Positions 41,202 through 52,245 of a DNA stretch of 64,000 nucleotides are shown here, piece after piece. A program made the translations under genes and the position numbers. The notes beneath the pieces were generated by a model. It did no database searches. It saw only the letters and a list, made by a program, of their open reading frames with translations, and had not been told where the DNA came from. The stretch spans positions 186,001-250,000 of the forward strand of contig NZ_PYFX01000002.1 of NCBI RefSeq assembly GCF_003020115.1, in the 5' to 3' direction. Source of the DNA: Bradyrhizobium sp. MOS002 (GTDB taxonomy: Bacteria; Pseudomonadota; Alphaproteobacteria; Rhizobiales; Xanthobacteraceae). Position 1 is the stretch's first letter. Every line of letters starts with the position of its first letter.

Positions 41202-42625
41202 CCGCCTGTTCCACCCACGGTAATGCGTTCCATCAACAGCGACGGCTGGCCGACGCCGACCGGCACGCCCTGACCGTTCTTGCCGCAGGTGCCGATGCCG
41301 GTATCGAGCGCGAGGTCGTTGCCGATCATGCGGATGCGATGCAGGTCGGTCGGCCCGTTGCCGATCAGCATGGCGCCCTTCAGGGGCGCACCGATCTTGC
41401 CGTTCTCGATCTTGTAGGCTTCGGTGCACTGAAACACGTACTTGCCCGAGGTGATGTCGACCTGGCCGCCGCCGAAATTCGCGGCGAAGACGCCATTCTT
41501 CACCGAGGCGAGGATCTCGGCCGGATCGCGGTCGCCCGCGAGCATGTAGGTGTTGGTCATGCGCGGCATCGGCACATGGGCATAGCCCTGGCGGCGGCCG
41601 TTGCCGGTCGGCTTCATGTTCATCAGGCGCGCGTTCTGACGGTCCTGCATGTAGCCGACCAGGACGCCGTCCTCGATCAGCACGGTGCGGTTGGTCGGCG
41701 TGCCCTCGTCGTCGATCGACAGCGAGCCGCGGCGCGAGGCAATGGTGCCGTCGTCGACCACGGTGACGCCCTTGGCTGCGACCTGCTGCCCCATCAGGCC
41801 GGCAAACGCGGACGTCTTCTTGCGGTTGAAGTCGCCTTCGAGGCCATGGCCGACCGCCTCATGCAGCATCACGCCGGGCCAGCCGGCCCCGAGCACGACG
41901 TCCATCTCGCCGGCGGGGGCGGGAATCGATTCCAGATTGACCAGGGCCTCGCGCAGCGCGCCGTCGGCGGCGTCGCGCCAGTTCTTACTTTCGATGAATT
42001 CGGCGTAGCCGGCGCGGCCGCCATAACCCTTGCTGCCGCTCTCCTGGCGGTCGCCCTGACCGGCCACGACGGAGACGTTGACCCGCACGAGCGGGCGGAT
42101 GTCGCGATAGCTCTCGCCGTCGGGCCGCAGGATCTCCACCACCTGCCAGGTCGCGCCCAGGCTGACGCTGACCTGCCGCACCCGCGGATCCTTGTCGCGC
42201 AGATAGGCGTCGATCTCGGCGAGCAGCTTGACCTTGGTCTCGAAGCCGGGGGCATCGAGCGGATTGTCGTCACTATAAAGCCGCACGTTGGTATGCGCCG
42301 GAGGCGCGGCGAAACTGCCGGAATAACCACCGCGGACGGCCGCGACCGCGTCGGCGGCGCGAATCAGCGCCGGCAGCGACACGTCGGAGGAATGCGCGTA
42401 GCCGACGGCGTCGTCCTTGACGGCGCGGAGGCCAAAACCCTGCGAGGTGTCGTAGGTCGCCTGCTTCAGCCGTCCATTGTCGAACATCAGCGCTTCGGTC
42501 TGGCTGTATTCGAGGAACAATTCGCCGTCGTCGGCACCGGCAAGCCCGCGCGCGAGCTCGTTGCGAACCTGGTCGCGGTCGAGATTGGCGCGGTCGAGCA
42601 GGGAGGTTGTGGCAGGGTTGGTCAT
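41198..42625 (-). CDS. tldD: Metalloprotease TldD
   Basis: From ATG 42625 (MTNPATTSLLD) the product has 475 residues, typical for TldD. The zinc motif HEAVGHGLEGD (HExxxH) is in the middle, with GWPGVMLHEA just before it. TldD and TldE form a heterodimer that degrades unfolded peptides, processes microcins and matures other small peptides. No tldE neighbour is present. The longer in-frame start at 42700 is unlikely. Confidence 0.95.
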   Translation of the reverse strand: MTNPATTSLLDRANLDRDQVRNELARGLAGADDGELFLEYSQTEALMFDNGRLKQATYDTSQGFGLRAVKDDAVGYAHSSDVSLPALIRAADAVAAVRGGYSGSFAAPPAHTNVRLYSDDNPLDAPGFETKVKLLAEIDAYLRDKDPRVRQVSVSLGATWQVVEILRPDGESYRDIRPLVRVNVSVVAGQGDRQESGSKGYGGRAGYAEFIESKNWRDAADGALREALVNLESIPAPAGEMDVVLGAGWPGVMLHEAVGHGLEGDFNRKKTSAFAGLMGQQVAAKGVTVVDDGTIASRRGSLSIDDEGTPTNRTVLIEDGVLVGYMQDRQNARLMNMKPTGNGRRQGYAHVPMPRMTNTYMLAGDRDPAEILASVKNGVFAANFGGGQVDITSGKYVFQCTEAYKIENGKIGAPLKGAMLIGNGPTDLHRIRMIGNDLALDTGIGTCGKNGQGVPVGVGQPSLLMERITVGGTGG

Positions 42626-42743
42626 GCGTCCGTCCATTATCGGGGGATGTGAGGCAAGATAATGGTTTCCCGGCAGTTCCGCGAGGGCGCCAAGTCTCAC
42701 ATTACGGAAACAATAGGATTCGCGGGTCTAACCGCCCTTCACC

Positions 42744-43289
42744 CTACGGCAGCTTGTCATATCCCTCGCCGAGCCCGTTCAGGCTGAGCGGGAAGCCGAT
42801 GCCTTCTTCCGGGGTCTCGAAGATGATGAAGGTCGCGGTCTTGGCGGTGCGGAGCTGGCCGAGCAGCTTGTCGTCCATGACGACCTCGGCGACGCAGCCA
42901 TTGGGCAGGCAGCGGACAAAGCCGGCACGGCCGACATCCTGGTTGTCGAGCTTGAGGCCGAGGCCGGAGGGCAGGAGAACGCCGAGGGGGGCGACCACCC
43001 GCATCAGGCGGCTCTTCTGGTCGGCGGTCTTGAGAACGATCACGGTCAGGCCGGCGTTGGAGCGGTCTTCGGCCACCACGCTCTGGATCAGGGCACATTG
43101 CTCGGACTGGGCGCCCGGCGGGGTGTCGCAGCGGATCTGCCAGTCGCCATGGACGGAGCGCACCGCACCCTGCGCATGGGCGAGGCCCGGAAGCGCCAGG
43201 ACGACGACCGCCGCCAGCAGGGCAGCCAGCATCGTGAGGCTGCCAGCCTGGCTTTTAGCTCGCCTTGCCATGGATCTCGAAAACCCCAT
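42744..43289 (-). CDS. Invasion-associated locus B (IalB) family protein
   Basis: From ATG 43289, with AGGGA eight bases upstream, the product has 181 residues; ATG 43271 is an alternative. A signal peptide (about 7-40, ending GLAHAQG) is followed by the IalB fold: VHGDWQIRCDTPPGAQSEQC, LPSGLGLKLD and CLPNGCVAEVVMDD with paired cysteines. In Bartonella the homologue affects red-cell entry, but the family is widespread in free-living Rhizobiales, where its role is unknown. Exported to the periplasm. Confidence 0.88.
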   Translation of the reverse strand: MGFSRSMARRAKSQAGSLTMLAALLAAVVVLALPGLAHAQGAVRSVHGDWQIRCDTPPGAQSEQCALIQSVVAEDRSNAGLTVIVLKTADQKSRLMRVVAPLGVLLPSGLGLKLDNQDVGRAGFVRCLPNGCVAEVVMDDKLLGQLRTAKTATFIIFETPEEGIGFPLSLNGLGEGYDKLP

Positions 43290-43737
43290 CGGGTCGGTCC
43301 CTCTGCTCGCCTGGGTCACTCGCGCCGGGCGGACTGATACGGGAATGACGGCGTCTTGAAGGCGATTCGCAACCAAATTCCACGCCGCCACGGCCGCCGT
43401 CGCCCGCACGAATCAGGTTCCTGTGCGGCTGTCTGCCAGTGCCTACCGCGGGCAATTCCGCTGTCAAGCCGCAGCATCCCGGGAAATGGTATTTTTGTCT
43501 GATGTTACTAGGAAATATCTTGCGGGTGATGGCAGACAGACGAGGCTCAAGACTGCATTGCGATAGATCAAGAATTATGGTTTGAGAGGCTTGATTTCGG
43601 CGTTCTAGCGATCTGGCCCCAATTCCTCTTAGAGGTATTCTTGCGCGGCGGTTTGTCAGACGGGGGGATCGAATAAAGCGTTTCCCGAAAATAGGGGAAT
43701 GCACTTGGGGTGATTTCGTTAGGGGAGCGCGAACGGC
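43290..43737. other. Upstream region of the aa3 oxidase operon
   Basis: About 450 bases without a convincing gene. The AT-richer part (43480-43700) probably holds the coxB promoter. A FixK/FNR-like box is listed separately. I could not fix a -35/-10 pair. Confidence 0.5.
43558..43571. promoter_or_regulatory. FixK/FNR-like box upstream of coxB
   Basis: TTGC-GATAGA-TCAA fits the published 14-base FixK2 consensus TTG(A/C)-N6-(T/G)CAA; the right half ATCAA is a perfect FNR half-site and the left half is weaker. It lies 167 bases before the coxB start. A few such matches are expected by chance in 64 kb. Confidence 0.35.
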
Positions 43738-44577
43738 ATGAAGATGTCGATGGGCCCGGTGGGCCGGCACTTGCTGGGATTGGCCGTGGCGGGTCTGACG
43801 CTGGCGACGGGCGGTGCGGCATTTGCCGAGCTCGGGCAACCGGCTGCGTGGGAGTGGACGCTTCAGCAGTCCGCTTCCCCTGTGATGGATAACATCGTCT
43901 GGTTCCACAATTTCCTGTTCGTGCTGATCACGCTGATCACGCTGTTCGTTCTGGCGCTGCTCGTGATCGTGGTCGTGAAGTTCAACGCGAGTGCCAATCC
44001 GGTGCCGTCGCGGACCACGCACAACACGCTGATCGAGGTCGCGTGGACGCTCGTTCCGGTGCTGATTCTGGTTGGTATCTCGGTGCCGTCGTTTCGCCTG
44101 CTGTTCCTCGAGCTCGACGTGCCGAAGGCGGATCTGACCATCAAGGCGACCGGCAAGCAGTGGTACTGGTCCTACGCCTACCCGGATAACGGCAAGTTCG
44201 AGTTCGACTCGCTGATGGCCCAGGACAAGCAGCCCCGTCTGCTCGGCGTCGACAACGAGATGGTGGTGCCCGTCAACAAGGTGGTCCGGGTTCAGGTGAC
44301 CGGGGCCGACGTGATTCATGCCTTTGCTCTGCCGGCCTTCGGCGTCAAGATCGACGCCATTCCGGGCCGGCTCAACGAGACCTGGTTCAAGGCCACCAAG
44401 ACCGGCATGTTCTACGGCCAGTGCTCGGAATTGTGCGGCAAGGACCACGCCTTCATGCCGATCGCCATCCGCGTCGTGAGCGACCAGGAGTTCGCCTCGT
44501 GGGTCGAGACGGCGAAGAAGAAATATGCGAGCGGCGGCACCAACACCTACGCCTCCACGGCCGGCCAGACGCAGTGA
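43738..44577 (+). CDS. coxB: Cytochrome c oxidase subunit II (aa3 type)
   Basis: A 279-residue subunit II. A signal peptide (about 1-30), two transmembrane helices (about 52-77 and 95-117) and the periplasmic CuA domain are visible. The CuA ligands are complete in CSELCGKDHAFMP, with the upstream His in DVIHAF and the aromatic patch QWYWSYAYP for cytochrome c electron entry. It takes electrons from cytochrome c to subunit I. First gene of the cox operon; GGGGAGCG precedes the ATG. Confidence 0.97.
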   Translation: MKMSMGPVGRHLLGLAVAGLTLATGGAAFAELGQPAAWEWTLQQSASPVMDNIVWFHNFLFVLITLITLFVLALLVIVVVKFNASANPVPSRTTHNTLIEVAWTLVPVLILVGISVPSFRLLFLELDVPKADLTIKATGKQWYWSYAYPDNGKFEFDSLMAQDKQPRLLGVDNEMVVPVNKVVRVQVTGADVIHAFALPAFGVKIDAIPGRLNETWFKATKTGMFYGQCSELCGKDHAFMPIAIRVVSDQEFASWVETAKKKYASGGTNTYASTAGQTQ

Positions 44578-44661
44578 GCGCCGGGCGAAGGGTTCGAGGA
44601 AGCTGAAAGCGACATAAGGCGGGACCTCCAGAGGTCCGATCGGGACGCAAGGCAGGATTAG

Positions 44662-46290
<1,629 letters not shown>

Positions 46291-46350
46291 GCCAATGCTC
46301 GCGGCGCCCGTGACGGGCGCCGCAGCTCGACAACGAAGCGAGTCAGTCTA

Positions 46351-47295
46351 GTGTCCGTCCTCGACCACAACGCCATCGACATCAATCCCCGCATCTCCGA
46401 AGCGGAGGTTGGCGATTACATCGCGCTCCTGAAGCCGCGGGTGATGTCGCTGGTGATCTTCACCGCGCTCGTCGGAATGGCGATGGCGCCCGGGCATTTC
46501 CACCCGGTGCTGGCCTTCACCTCGCTGCTCTGCATCGCCGTCGGCGCCGGCGCGTCCGGGGCGCTCAACATGGCGCTCGAAGCCGACATCGACGCCAAGA
46601 TGTCGCGCACCGCGAACCGGCCGATTCCGCGCGGCCGCATCACCCGCCCCGAGGCGATGACCTTCGGCATGACGCTCGCCTTCTTCTCGGTGATGACGCT
46701 CGGCATTCTGGTCAACTGGATCGCGGGCGCGCTGCTCGCCTTCACCATCTTCTTCTACGTCGTGATCTACACGATCGGCCTGAAGCGCTGGACCGCGCAG
46801 AACATCGTGATCGGCGGTGCCGCCGGCGCGCTGCCGCCGGTGGTGGCCTGGGCCGCGGTCACGGGCACGGTCGACGTCGAGCCGCTGCTGCTGTTCGCCA
46901 TCATCTTCTTCTGGACGCCGCCGCACTTCTGGGCGCTGGCGCTGTTCCGCTCCGACGATTACGCGCGCGCCGGCATTCCGATGCTGCCCAACGTCGCTGG
47001 CCCCGACGCGACGCGGCTTCAGATCCTGCTCTACACCATCGTGCTGATCGCGGTCGCGGCTGCGCCCTGGGCGCTCGGCTATTTCGACGCCATCTACGGC
47101 ATCGTCTCGCTGATCCTCGGCGCCGGCATGCTGGGGTTCGCCGTCAACGTCTATGTCCGCCGCGAGCGCAGCCAATCGCTGCGGGCGACCCGCAAGCTGT
47201 TTGCGTTCTCCATCCTTTATCTGTTCGCGCTGTTTGCGACCTTGCTGGCCGAGGTCGTGTTCCGGGCGCTTGCGCCGATGGTAGGGGGCGCATGA
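46351..47295 (+). CDS. ctaB: Protohaem IX farnesyltransferase
   Basis: A 314-residue UbiA-family prenyltransferase that makes haem O from haem B for the oxidase. It has about nine helices and the two aspartate-rich loops: [19 protein letters not shown] and [17 protein letters not shown]. The start is GTG 46351. It sits between coxA and a CoxF-like gene, whose ATG overlaps its stop by four bases. Confidence 0.95.
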   Translation: MSVLDHNAIDINPRISEAEVGDYIALLKPRVMSLVIFTALVGMAMAPGHFHPVLAFTSLLCIAVGAGASGALNMALEADIDAKMSRTANRPIPRGRITRPEAMTFGMTLAFFSVMTLGILVNWIAGALLAFTIFFYVVIYTIGLKRWTAQNIVIGGAAGALPPVVAWAAVTGTVDVEPLLLFAIIFFWTPPHFWALALFRSDDYARAGIPMLPNVAGPDATRLQILLYTIVLIAVAAAPWALGYFDAIYGIVSLILGAGMLGFAVNVYVRRERSQSLRATRKLFAFSILYLFALFATLLAEVVFRALAPMVGGA

Positions 47296-47468
47296 TCACA
47301 GGGATGGCCGACAAACCCGAGATAGATGGAATCGTCCTCACCGAGGCGCAGAAGAAGAGCCGTCGTCAGCGCTCGATCGCAATCGCACTCGCGCTCGGCG
47401 TGCTCGTGGTGCTGTTCTTCGCCGTGACCATGGTCAAGGGACCGGCCGTACTCGTCCGGCCGATGTAG
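47292..47468 (+). CDS. CoxF-like small oxidase-assembly protein
   Basis: A 58-residue product starting ATG 47292 inside the ctaB stop (ATGA); an in-frame ATG four codons later is possible. A charged N-terminus ([12 protein letters not shown]) precedes one transmembrane helix ([20 protein letters not shown]). Proteins of this size and position in alphaproteobacterial cox operons are called CoxF; the role is not settled. It ends 5 bases before ctaG. Confidence 0.8.
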   Translation: MITGMADKPEIDGIVLTEAQKKSRRQRSIAIALALGVLVVLFFAVTMVKGPAVLVRPM

Positions 47469-47473
47469 GAAAC

Positions 47474-48124
47474 ATGGATCAGAAGCCGACCATATCGCGG
47501 GACCAGAGCCGGACGGCACCCAAGGGGCGCAGACCTTCCAGGGGGCTTGGCCGCGACGTGGTGGTCGCCTCGATCTGTGGCGGCGTGGTCGCGTTTATGG
47601 TCGGCGCCTCCTACGCGGCGGTGCCGTTCTACAACTGGTTCTGCCGCGCCACCGGCTTCAACGGCACGACCCAGGTCGCGACCTCGGCGCCGGCGAGCGG
47701 CCCGATCGCACGGAAGATCGCGGTGCGCTTCGATTCCAACGTCGCGCCCGGCCTGCCCTGGAAGTTCGAGCCCGAGCAGAGCGAGATCGAGGTCAATATC
47801 GGCCAGGTCGTGACTGTCTTTTACACGGTGACCAACCAGGCCGCGCGGACCACCGCGGGCCAGGCCGCCTACAATGTCGCGCCGCTGACGGTCGGATCCT
47901 ATTTCCAGAAGATCAACTGCTTCTGCTTCACCGAGCAGACCATGGCGCCCGGCGAGAAGCGCGAGATGCCGGTCGTGTTCTACGTCGATCCGTCGATCGC
48001 CGACGACCACGAGAACGACGGTCTCAACACAATCACGCTGTCCTACACGTTCTATCCGGTGAAGGATCCGGTAGTGAAGCCGCTCGCGGCCAGCGAAGAC
48101 GACAAACGCAAGGGAAATCTCTGA
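47474..48124 (+). CDS. ctaG: Cytochrome c oxidase assembly protein CtaG/Cox11
   Basis: A 216-residue Cox11 protein that inserts copper into the CuB site of subunit I. One N-terminal helix (about 24-46) anchors a periplasmic immunoglobulin-like domain. The copper motif CFCFTEQ and the following [17 protein letters not shown] are conserved, as is [13 protein letters not shown] just after the helix. Located in the oxidase operon between coxF and coxC. Confidence 0.95.
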   Translation: MDQKPTISRDQSRTAPKGRRPSRGLGRDVVVASICGGVVAFMVGASYAAVPFYNWFCRATGFNGTTQVATSAPASGPIARKIAVRFDSNVAPGLPWKFEPEQSEIEVNIGQVVTVFYTVTNQAARTTAGQAAYNVAPLTVGSYFQKINCFCFTEQTMAPGEKREMPVVFYVDPSIADDHENDGLNTITLSYTFYPVKDPVVKPLAASEDDKRKGNL

Positions 48125-48202
48125 TCTCCGGGCTCACGCGCCGGGGTTGGAAATAAGGGGATAAGTGCCTGACAGGCACGGGATTGAGGAGCGAGACCGC
48201 AA

Positions 48203-49099
48203 ATGGCAACGGCGCACACCAAGCATCACGACTACCATCTGGTCGATCCCTCGCCATGGCCCGTCGTCGGCTCCATCTCCGCCTTCATCATGGCGGTCGG
48301 CGCGATCACCTGGATGCACCACATGTTCTCGGCTGCGCCGATCATCTTCGGTGTCGGCACCGTCGGCGTGCTCTACACCATGGCGAGCTGGTGGGGCGAC
48401 GTGATCAGGGAAGCCCAGTACAAGGGCGACCACACCCGCGTCGTGCAGCTGCATCACCGCTACGGCATGATCCTGTTCATCGCCTCGGAGGTGATGTTCT
48501 TCGTCGCCTGGTTCTGGGCCTATTTCAACGCGGCGCTCTTCCCGGCCGATGCCGTCCACGCCACCCGCGATGCGGTGTTCGGCTGTGGTCTCGGGACCGC
48601 GGCCGGCGCCTGCGCCGTGCCGGGCACCTGGCCGCCGCACGGCATCGAGACCTTCGATCCCTGGCATCTGCCGCTTCTGAACACGCTGATCCTGCTCACC
48701 TCCGGCACCACGGTGACCTGGGCCCACCATGCGCTGCTCGAGAACGATCGCCAGGGCCTGAAGTACGGCCTGATCCTCACCGTCGTGCTCGGCGCGCTCT
48801 TCACCTGCGTGCAGGCCTATGAGTACAGCCACGCGGCATTCTCCTTCGGCGGCAACGTCTACGGCGCGACCTTCTTCATGGCGACCGGCTTCCACGGCTT
48901 CCATGTGCTGGTCGGCACCATCTTCCTGCTGGTGTGCCTGTTCCGCGCCTATGCCGGCCACTTCACGCCGACCCAGCATCTCGGCTTCGAGTTCGCCGCC
49001 TGGTACTGGCACTTCGTCGACGTGGTCTGGCTGTTCCTGTTCCTCTGCATCTATGTCTGGGGACACGGCGCCGAGACCATGGCCCACGGCGCGCACTGA
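48203..49099 (+). CDS. coxC: Cytochrome c oxidase subunit III
   Basis: A 298-residue subunit III with seven helices, the full-length aa3 form. Blocks include [54 protein letters not shown] and [19 protein letters not shown]. It stabilises proton uptake and binds lipid at the oxidase. A hairpin terminator follows 21 bases after the stop. Confidence 0.97.
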   Translation: MATAHTKHHDYHLVDPSPWPVVGSISAFIMAVGAITWMHHMFSAAPIIFGVGTVGVLYTMASWWGDVIREAQYKGDHTRVVQLHHRYGMILFIASEVMFFVAWFWAYFNAALFPADAVHATRDAVFGCGLGTAAGACAVPGTWPPHGIETFDPWHLPLLNTLILLTSGTTVTWAHHALLENDRQGLKYGLILTVVLGALFTCVQAYEYSHAAFSFGGNVYGATFFMATGFHGFHVLVGTIFLLVCLFRAYAGHFTPTQHLGFEFAAWYWHFVDVVWLFLFLCIYVWGHGAETMAHGAH

Positions 49100-49120
49100 A
49101 CAGCGTCGGATCGATCAGAA

Positions 49121-49150
49121 GGGCGGCCGCAAGGCCGCCCTTTCGCTTTT
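49121..49150 (+). terminator. Hairpin terminator or attenuator after coxC
   Basis: GGGCGGCC-GCAA-GGCCGCCC followed by TTTCGCTTTT. It separates the structural cox genes from DUF983/SURF1 and may lower, but not stop, read-through. Confidence 0.8.
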
Positions 49151-49192
49151 CTGCCGCTGGAGGTTGGCGGAACCGTGCTAGAGTCCGCCATC

Positions 49193-49594
49193 ATGAACAA
49201 CACCAGCGACGCCCCCGAGCCCGAGACGACCGTGCTGCAGAGCGCGTTGCGCGGCATCGCCTGCAAATGCCCACGCTGCGGCCAGGGCAAGCTCTATGCA
49301 GGATTCCTGACGCTTGCGCCGTCCTGCGACCGTTGCGGCCTCGACTACGCCTTCATCGATTCCGGTGACGGTCCGGCGATCTTCATCATCATGCTGGCCG
49401 GCGCGATCGTGGTCGGCTGCGCGCTCGTCGTCGAGGTCAAGTACCAGCCGCCGTACTGGCTGCACGCGGTGCTGTGGCTGCCGCTGATCCTCGCGACCAC
49501 CCTGCTGCCCTTGCGCACGATGAAGTCGCTGCTGATCGCGCTGCAATTCCACCATAAGGCGGCGCCGGGCCGGCTGGTCGACCGCACGAAATGA
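49193..49594 (+). CDS. DUF983 family membrane protein
   Basis: From ATG 49193 the product has 133 residues. A zinc-ribbon-like pair of CxxC motifs (CKCPRCGQGKL and CDRCGLDYAF) precedes two transmembrane helices (IFIIMLAGAIVVGCALVV and HAVLWLPLILATTLLPL). DUF983 genes commonly accompany oxidase subunit III and SURF1, but the role is unknown. It overlaps SURF1 by four bases. Confidence 0.88.
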   Translation: MNNTSDAPEPETTVLQSALRGIACKCPRCGQGKLYAGFLTLAPSCDRCGLDYAFIDSGDGPAIFIIMLAGAIVVGCALVVEVKYQPPYWLHAVLWLPLILATTLLPLRTMKSLLIALQFHHKAAPGRLVDRTK

Positions 49595-50352
49595 ACGAGA
49601 CCGCGCGCAAGCCCCGCGTGGCCGGCTTCGCGCTGTTCACGCTCTTCCTGACCGCGGTCTGTGTCGTGCTCGGTGTCTGGCAATTGCAGCGCCGCCTCGC
49701 CAAGCACGAGCTGATCGCCGCACTCACCGAGCGTCTCGCGGAGGCACCGGTCGCCCTGCCGCCGCCGGCACGATGGGCCGCGCTAAGTCCCGCGCGCGAC
49801 GAATTCCGCCGTGTCAGCTTTACCGCGACCTACGCGCAATTGCCCGACGCAATGGTCTATTCCCCCGGATCCGCCGTGCGCAAGGACGCTTCAAGCCCCG
49901 GCACCTGGGCATTCCTGCCGGCACGGCTGCCGAGCGGCGAGACGGTGGTGATCGATGCCGGCTTCGTCGAAAACACCATGCAGGATCGCAGCGTTGAGGA
50001 TCGCGCGGTCAAGAAGCTCGTCACGGGGCAGGTGGTCTCCTTCACCGGCTATCTGCGCTTCCCCGAGGCACCTGGCTGGTTGACCCCGGCGGAGAACCGC
50101 GACAAGCGGCTGTGGTTCGTGCGCGATCACGCGGCGATCGCGAGCACGCTGGGCTGGGGCGCGGTTGCGCCGTTCTATGTCGACCTCGAGCAGCCCGTGC
50201 CCGAGAACGGCATCCCGCGGCCGGGGCCGCTCGACGTGCATCTCAAGGACGATCACCTGCAATACGCCATCACCTGGTTCACGCTTGCGGGCGCGGTGCT
50301 CATCGCCTTCGCCGTGTGGGCGAGAGGGCGGCGGCAGGGCCGAACTCCGTAG
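49591..50352 (+). CDS. SURF1 family oxidase-assembly protein
   Basis: A 253-residue SURF1-like protein with a helix at each end (about 10-28 and 225-244) and a periplasmic domain between. The order is GVWQLQRRLAKHELI near the start, VIDAGFV and GYLRFPE in the domain, and HLQYAITWFTLAG before the last helix. It helps deliver haem A to subunit I. Translationally coupled to DUF983. Confidence 0.94.
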   Translation: MNETARKPRVAGFALFTLFLTAVCVVLGVWQLQRRLAKHELIAALTERLAEAPVALPPPARWAALSPARDEFRRVSFTATYAQLPDAMVYSPGSAVRKDASSPGTWAFLPARLPSGETVVIDAGFVENTMQDRSVEDRAVKKLVTGQVVSFTGYLRFPEAPGWLTPAENRDKRLWFVRDHAAIASTLGWGAVAPFYVDLEQPVPENGIPRPGPLDVHLKDDHLQYAITWFTLAGAVLIAFAVWARGRRQGRTP

Positions 50353-50457
50353 ATTCCGCGAGGGAACCCGGTATCGCCCGGGGTTTACCATTCAGCGCAC
50401 ATTCACGAGTGTGATCCTAAGCCGCCAGTCATTTTCCGCGGCAGACAGGATTGCAGC

Positions 50458-50823
50458 GTGAGCGATTTCGACCAGATGGGAATTGTCGTCGACTGGGTGG
50501 ATGCCTGCAGGAAGGGCGACCTCGCGACGCTCCTCGACCTCTATGCGGACGACGCTCAGGTCGAATGCACGTGTAACGGCACGCAGCGCTATCGCGGCCG
50601 GAGCGAGCTCGAAGCCTATTGGCAGCCCCGGCTCAGCGCTTTCGCGTCGGCCGGTTTCGGGCTGGAGGAAATCCATCCTGCGCCCCATGGCGTCGATCTC
50701 GAATATTCCGTCGCCGGCGCGCTGCGCATCCGCGCCTCGTTTTGTTTCAGCCCCGACGGCAAGATCCGCACCACGCTGTGCGAGCCGGCGCGACAGCACG
50801 CGCAGCTTGGCTGTGCTTGCTAA
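50458..50823 (+). CDS. NTF2/SnoaL-like fold protein
   Basis: A 121-residue product from GTG 50458. The NTF2-like layout shows WVDACRKGDLATLLDLYADD, CNGTQRYRGRSELEAYWQ and a beta-rich second half. Its last residues contain Cys-Ala-Cys. It is convergent with the histidine kinase, whose stop overlaps it by four bases. Function unknown. It seems to be the first gene of an insertion into an otherwise oxidase-related neighbourhood. Confidence 0.8.
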   Translation: MSDFDQMGIVVDWVDACRKGDLATLLDLYADDAQVECTCNGTQRYRGRSELEAYWQPRLSAFASAGFGLEEIHPAPHGVDLEYSVAGALRIRASFCFSPDGKIRTTLCEPARQHAQLGCAC

Positions 50824-52160
50824 TCGTTGATGAGCGCCTCGCGTGCCGGTGCGGCGGGAAGGCGGCAGCGCACGTAGGTCCTGTCGTCCACGCGCAGCAA
50901 TGACAGCGATCCGCTGAGCGCGCGCACGCGCTCATGCATGCCGGTCAAGCCGCGGCCGAACACATTGCCTTCGGGAAAACCGCCGCCGTCGTCGGAAATC
51001 TCGATGACGACCGTCTCGCCGGCGAATGTCGCCTGCACATGGGCGTTGCTGGCGCCGGCATGACGCAGCACGTTGGTCAGCGCCTCCTGAATCACGCGAT
51101 AGACCGTCTGAGCCAGCGGCCCGTCGATCGCGTTGAGATCCGGATCGATCGTGTCCGTCAGGCCGATGGACGGCGCCTGCTTGCGAAAATTCCGGAGCAG
51201 CGTCTGCACGCTGGTCTCCAGACCCAATTCCTCGATGTAGAGCGGTCGCAATCGGTCGAGGATGCGGCGGTTGGTCTGCTGGAGCGCCTCGACCGATTGC
51301 AACACATCCTGTGCCGAACTGCCGGGATTTCCTGCCGGGGGCGAGGCGTCGGCCAACGCGATCGTGCCGGCGCGGATGCTGAACAGCAGCGGACCGAGTT
51401 CGTCGTGCAGTTCGCGCGCGAGATCGCGCCGCTCGTCGTCCTGGAGCGACACTAGGCGGTGCAGCAGGTCGCGATTGTCCTGGCTCAATTGCACCAGCGT
51501 TTCGGCCAGCGCGTTGGCCTCCTCGCAGCTTTGCCGGATTTCCGGCGGTCCTCCGACCGGGATCGGCGTGGCGTAGTCGCCGCGCCGCATCCGCGTGAGC
51601 CCTTCGCCGAGATATTGCAGCGGGCGCAGGGCCGATCCCGCGAAAACATAGGCAATAGTGCCGGTGAGCACCATCAGCACGGCAACGAGGATGGTCAGCG
51701 CGAGAAAGCCGATCCACTTCTCGAACAGGTCGGCCGACAGGTCCGGCCGGAAGACGAGGTCGCCGACACGCTGGCCGTCGATCGTCACCGGAGCTGCCGC
51801 GTCCATGTCCGGAATGGTGAGCAGCTCGACAAACCATTGCGGTACGCCATGCGGTTTGCGCAGGTCGTCCCTCGCTGAGGACGCGGGACCCGTCTCCACG
51901 GCACGGAATTGGATATCAGAGGAAGTGTCCAAAGAATGGACAAAGGCGTCGAGCGTCTGCCGCGGATTGTTCGAGGTGCGCAGGGTGTTGTTGAGCGCGG
52001 CGGCAACGGTCTGGATCGAACGCCGCCCCGGCTCGTTCTCGTCCGCCAATTGGTCGGTCGCGAAGATGTGGAGCAGCACGCCGCTCATGATCAGCGCGGC
52101 GAGGAAGCTGATGCCCAGCGGCAGAAACAGTTGGGTCCTGAACGAGAAGTGTTGCCACAT
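50820..52160 (-). CDS. Sensor histidine kinase (HisKA_3 family)
   Basis: A 446-residue kinase. A helix at about 12-32, a periplasmic sensor of about 115 residues, a second helix at 150-174, a HAMP region (about 175-225), the dimerisation domain with phospho-acceptor His252 in ARELHDELGPLLFS, and an ATPase domain with EISDDGGGFPEGN and GRGLTGMHERVRALSG. This is the NarX-like class that pairs with LuxR-type regulators. It is divergent from such a regulator 85 bases away. The signal is unknown. Confidence 0.93.
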   Translation of the reverse strand: MWQHFSFRTQLFLPLGISFLAALIMSGVLLHIFATDQLADENEPGRRSIQTVAAALNNTLRTSNNPRQTLDAFVHSLDTSSDIQFRAVETGPASSARDDLRKPHGVPQWFVELLTIPDMDAAAPVTIDGQRVGDLVFRPDLSADLFEKWIGFLALTILVAVLMVLTGTIAYVFAGSALRPLQYLGEGLTRMRRGDYATPIPVGGPPEIRQSCEEANALAETLVQLSQDNRDLLHRLVSLQDDERRDLARELHDELGPLLFSIRAGTIALADASPPAGNPGSSAQDVLQSVEALQQTNRRILDRLRPLYIEELGLETSVQTLLRNFRKQAPSIGLTDTIDPDLNAIDGPLAQTVYRVIQEALTNVLRHAGASNAHVQATFAGETVVIEISDDGGGFPEGNVFGRGLTGMHERVRALSGSLSLLRVDDRTYVRCRLPAAPAREALIND

Positions 52161-52245
52161 TAGGTCAATTCTAACGCGCGTCGGTCGGATTTGCTCTTTC
52201 CATTTGTTCCCGGCGGTTTATGAGTCGAAAAACTAGAGAGTTACA

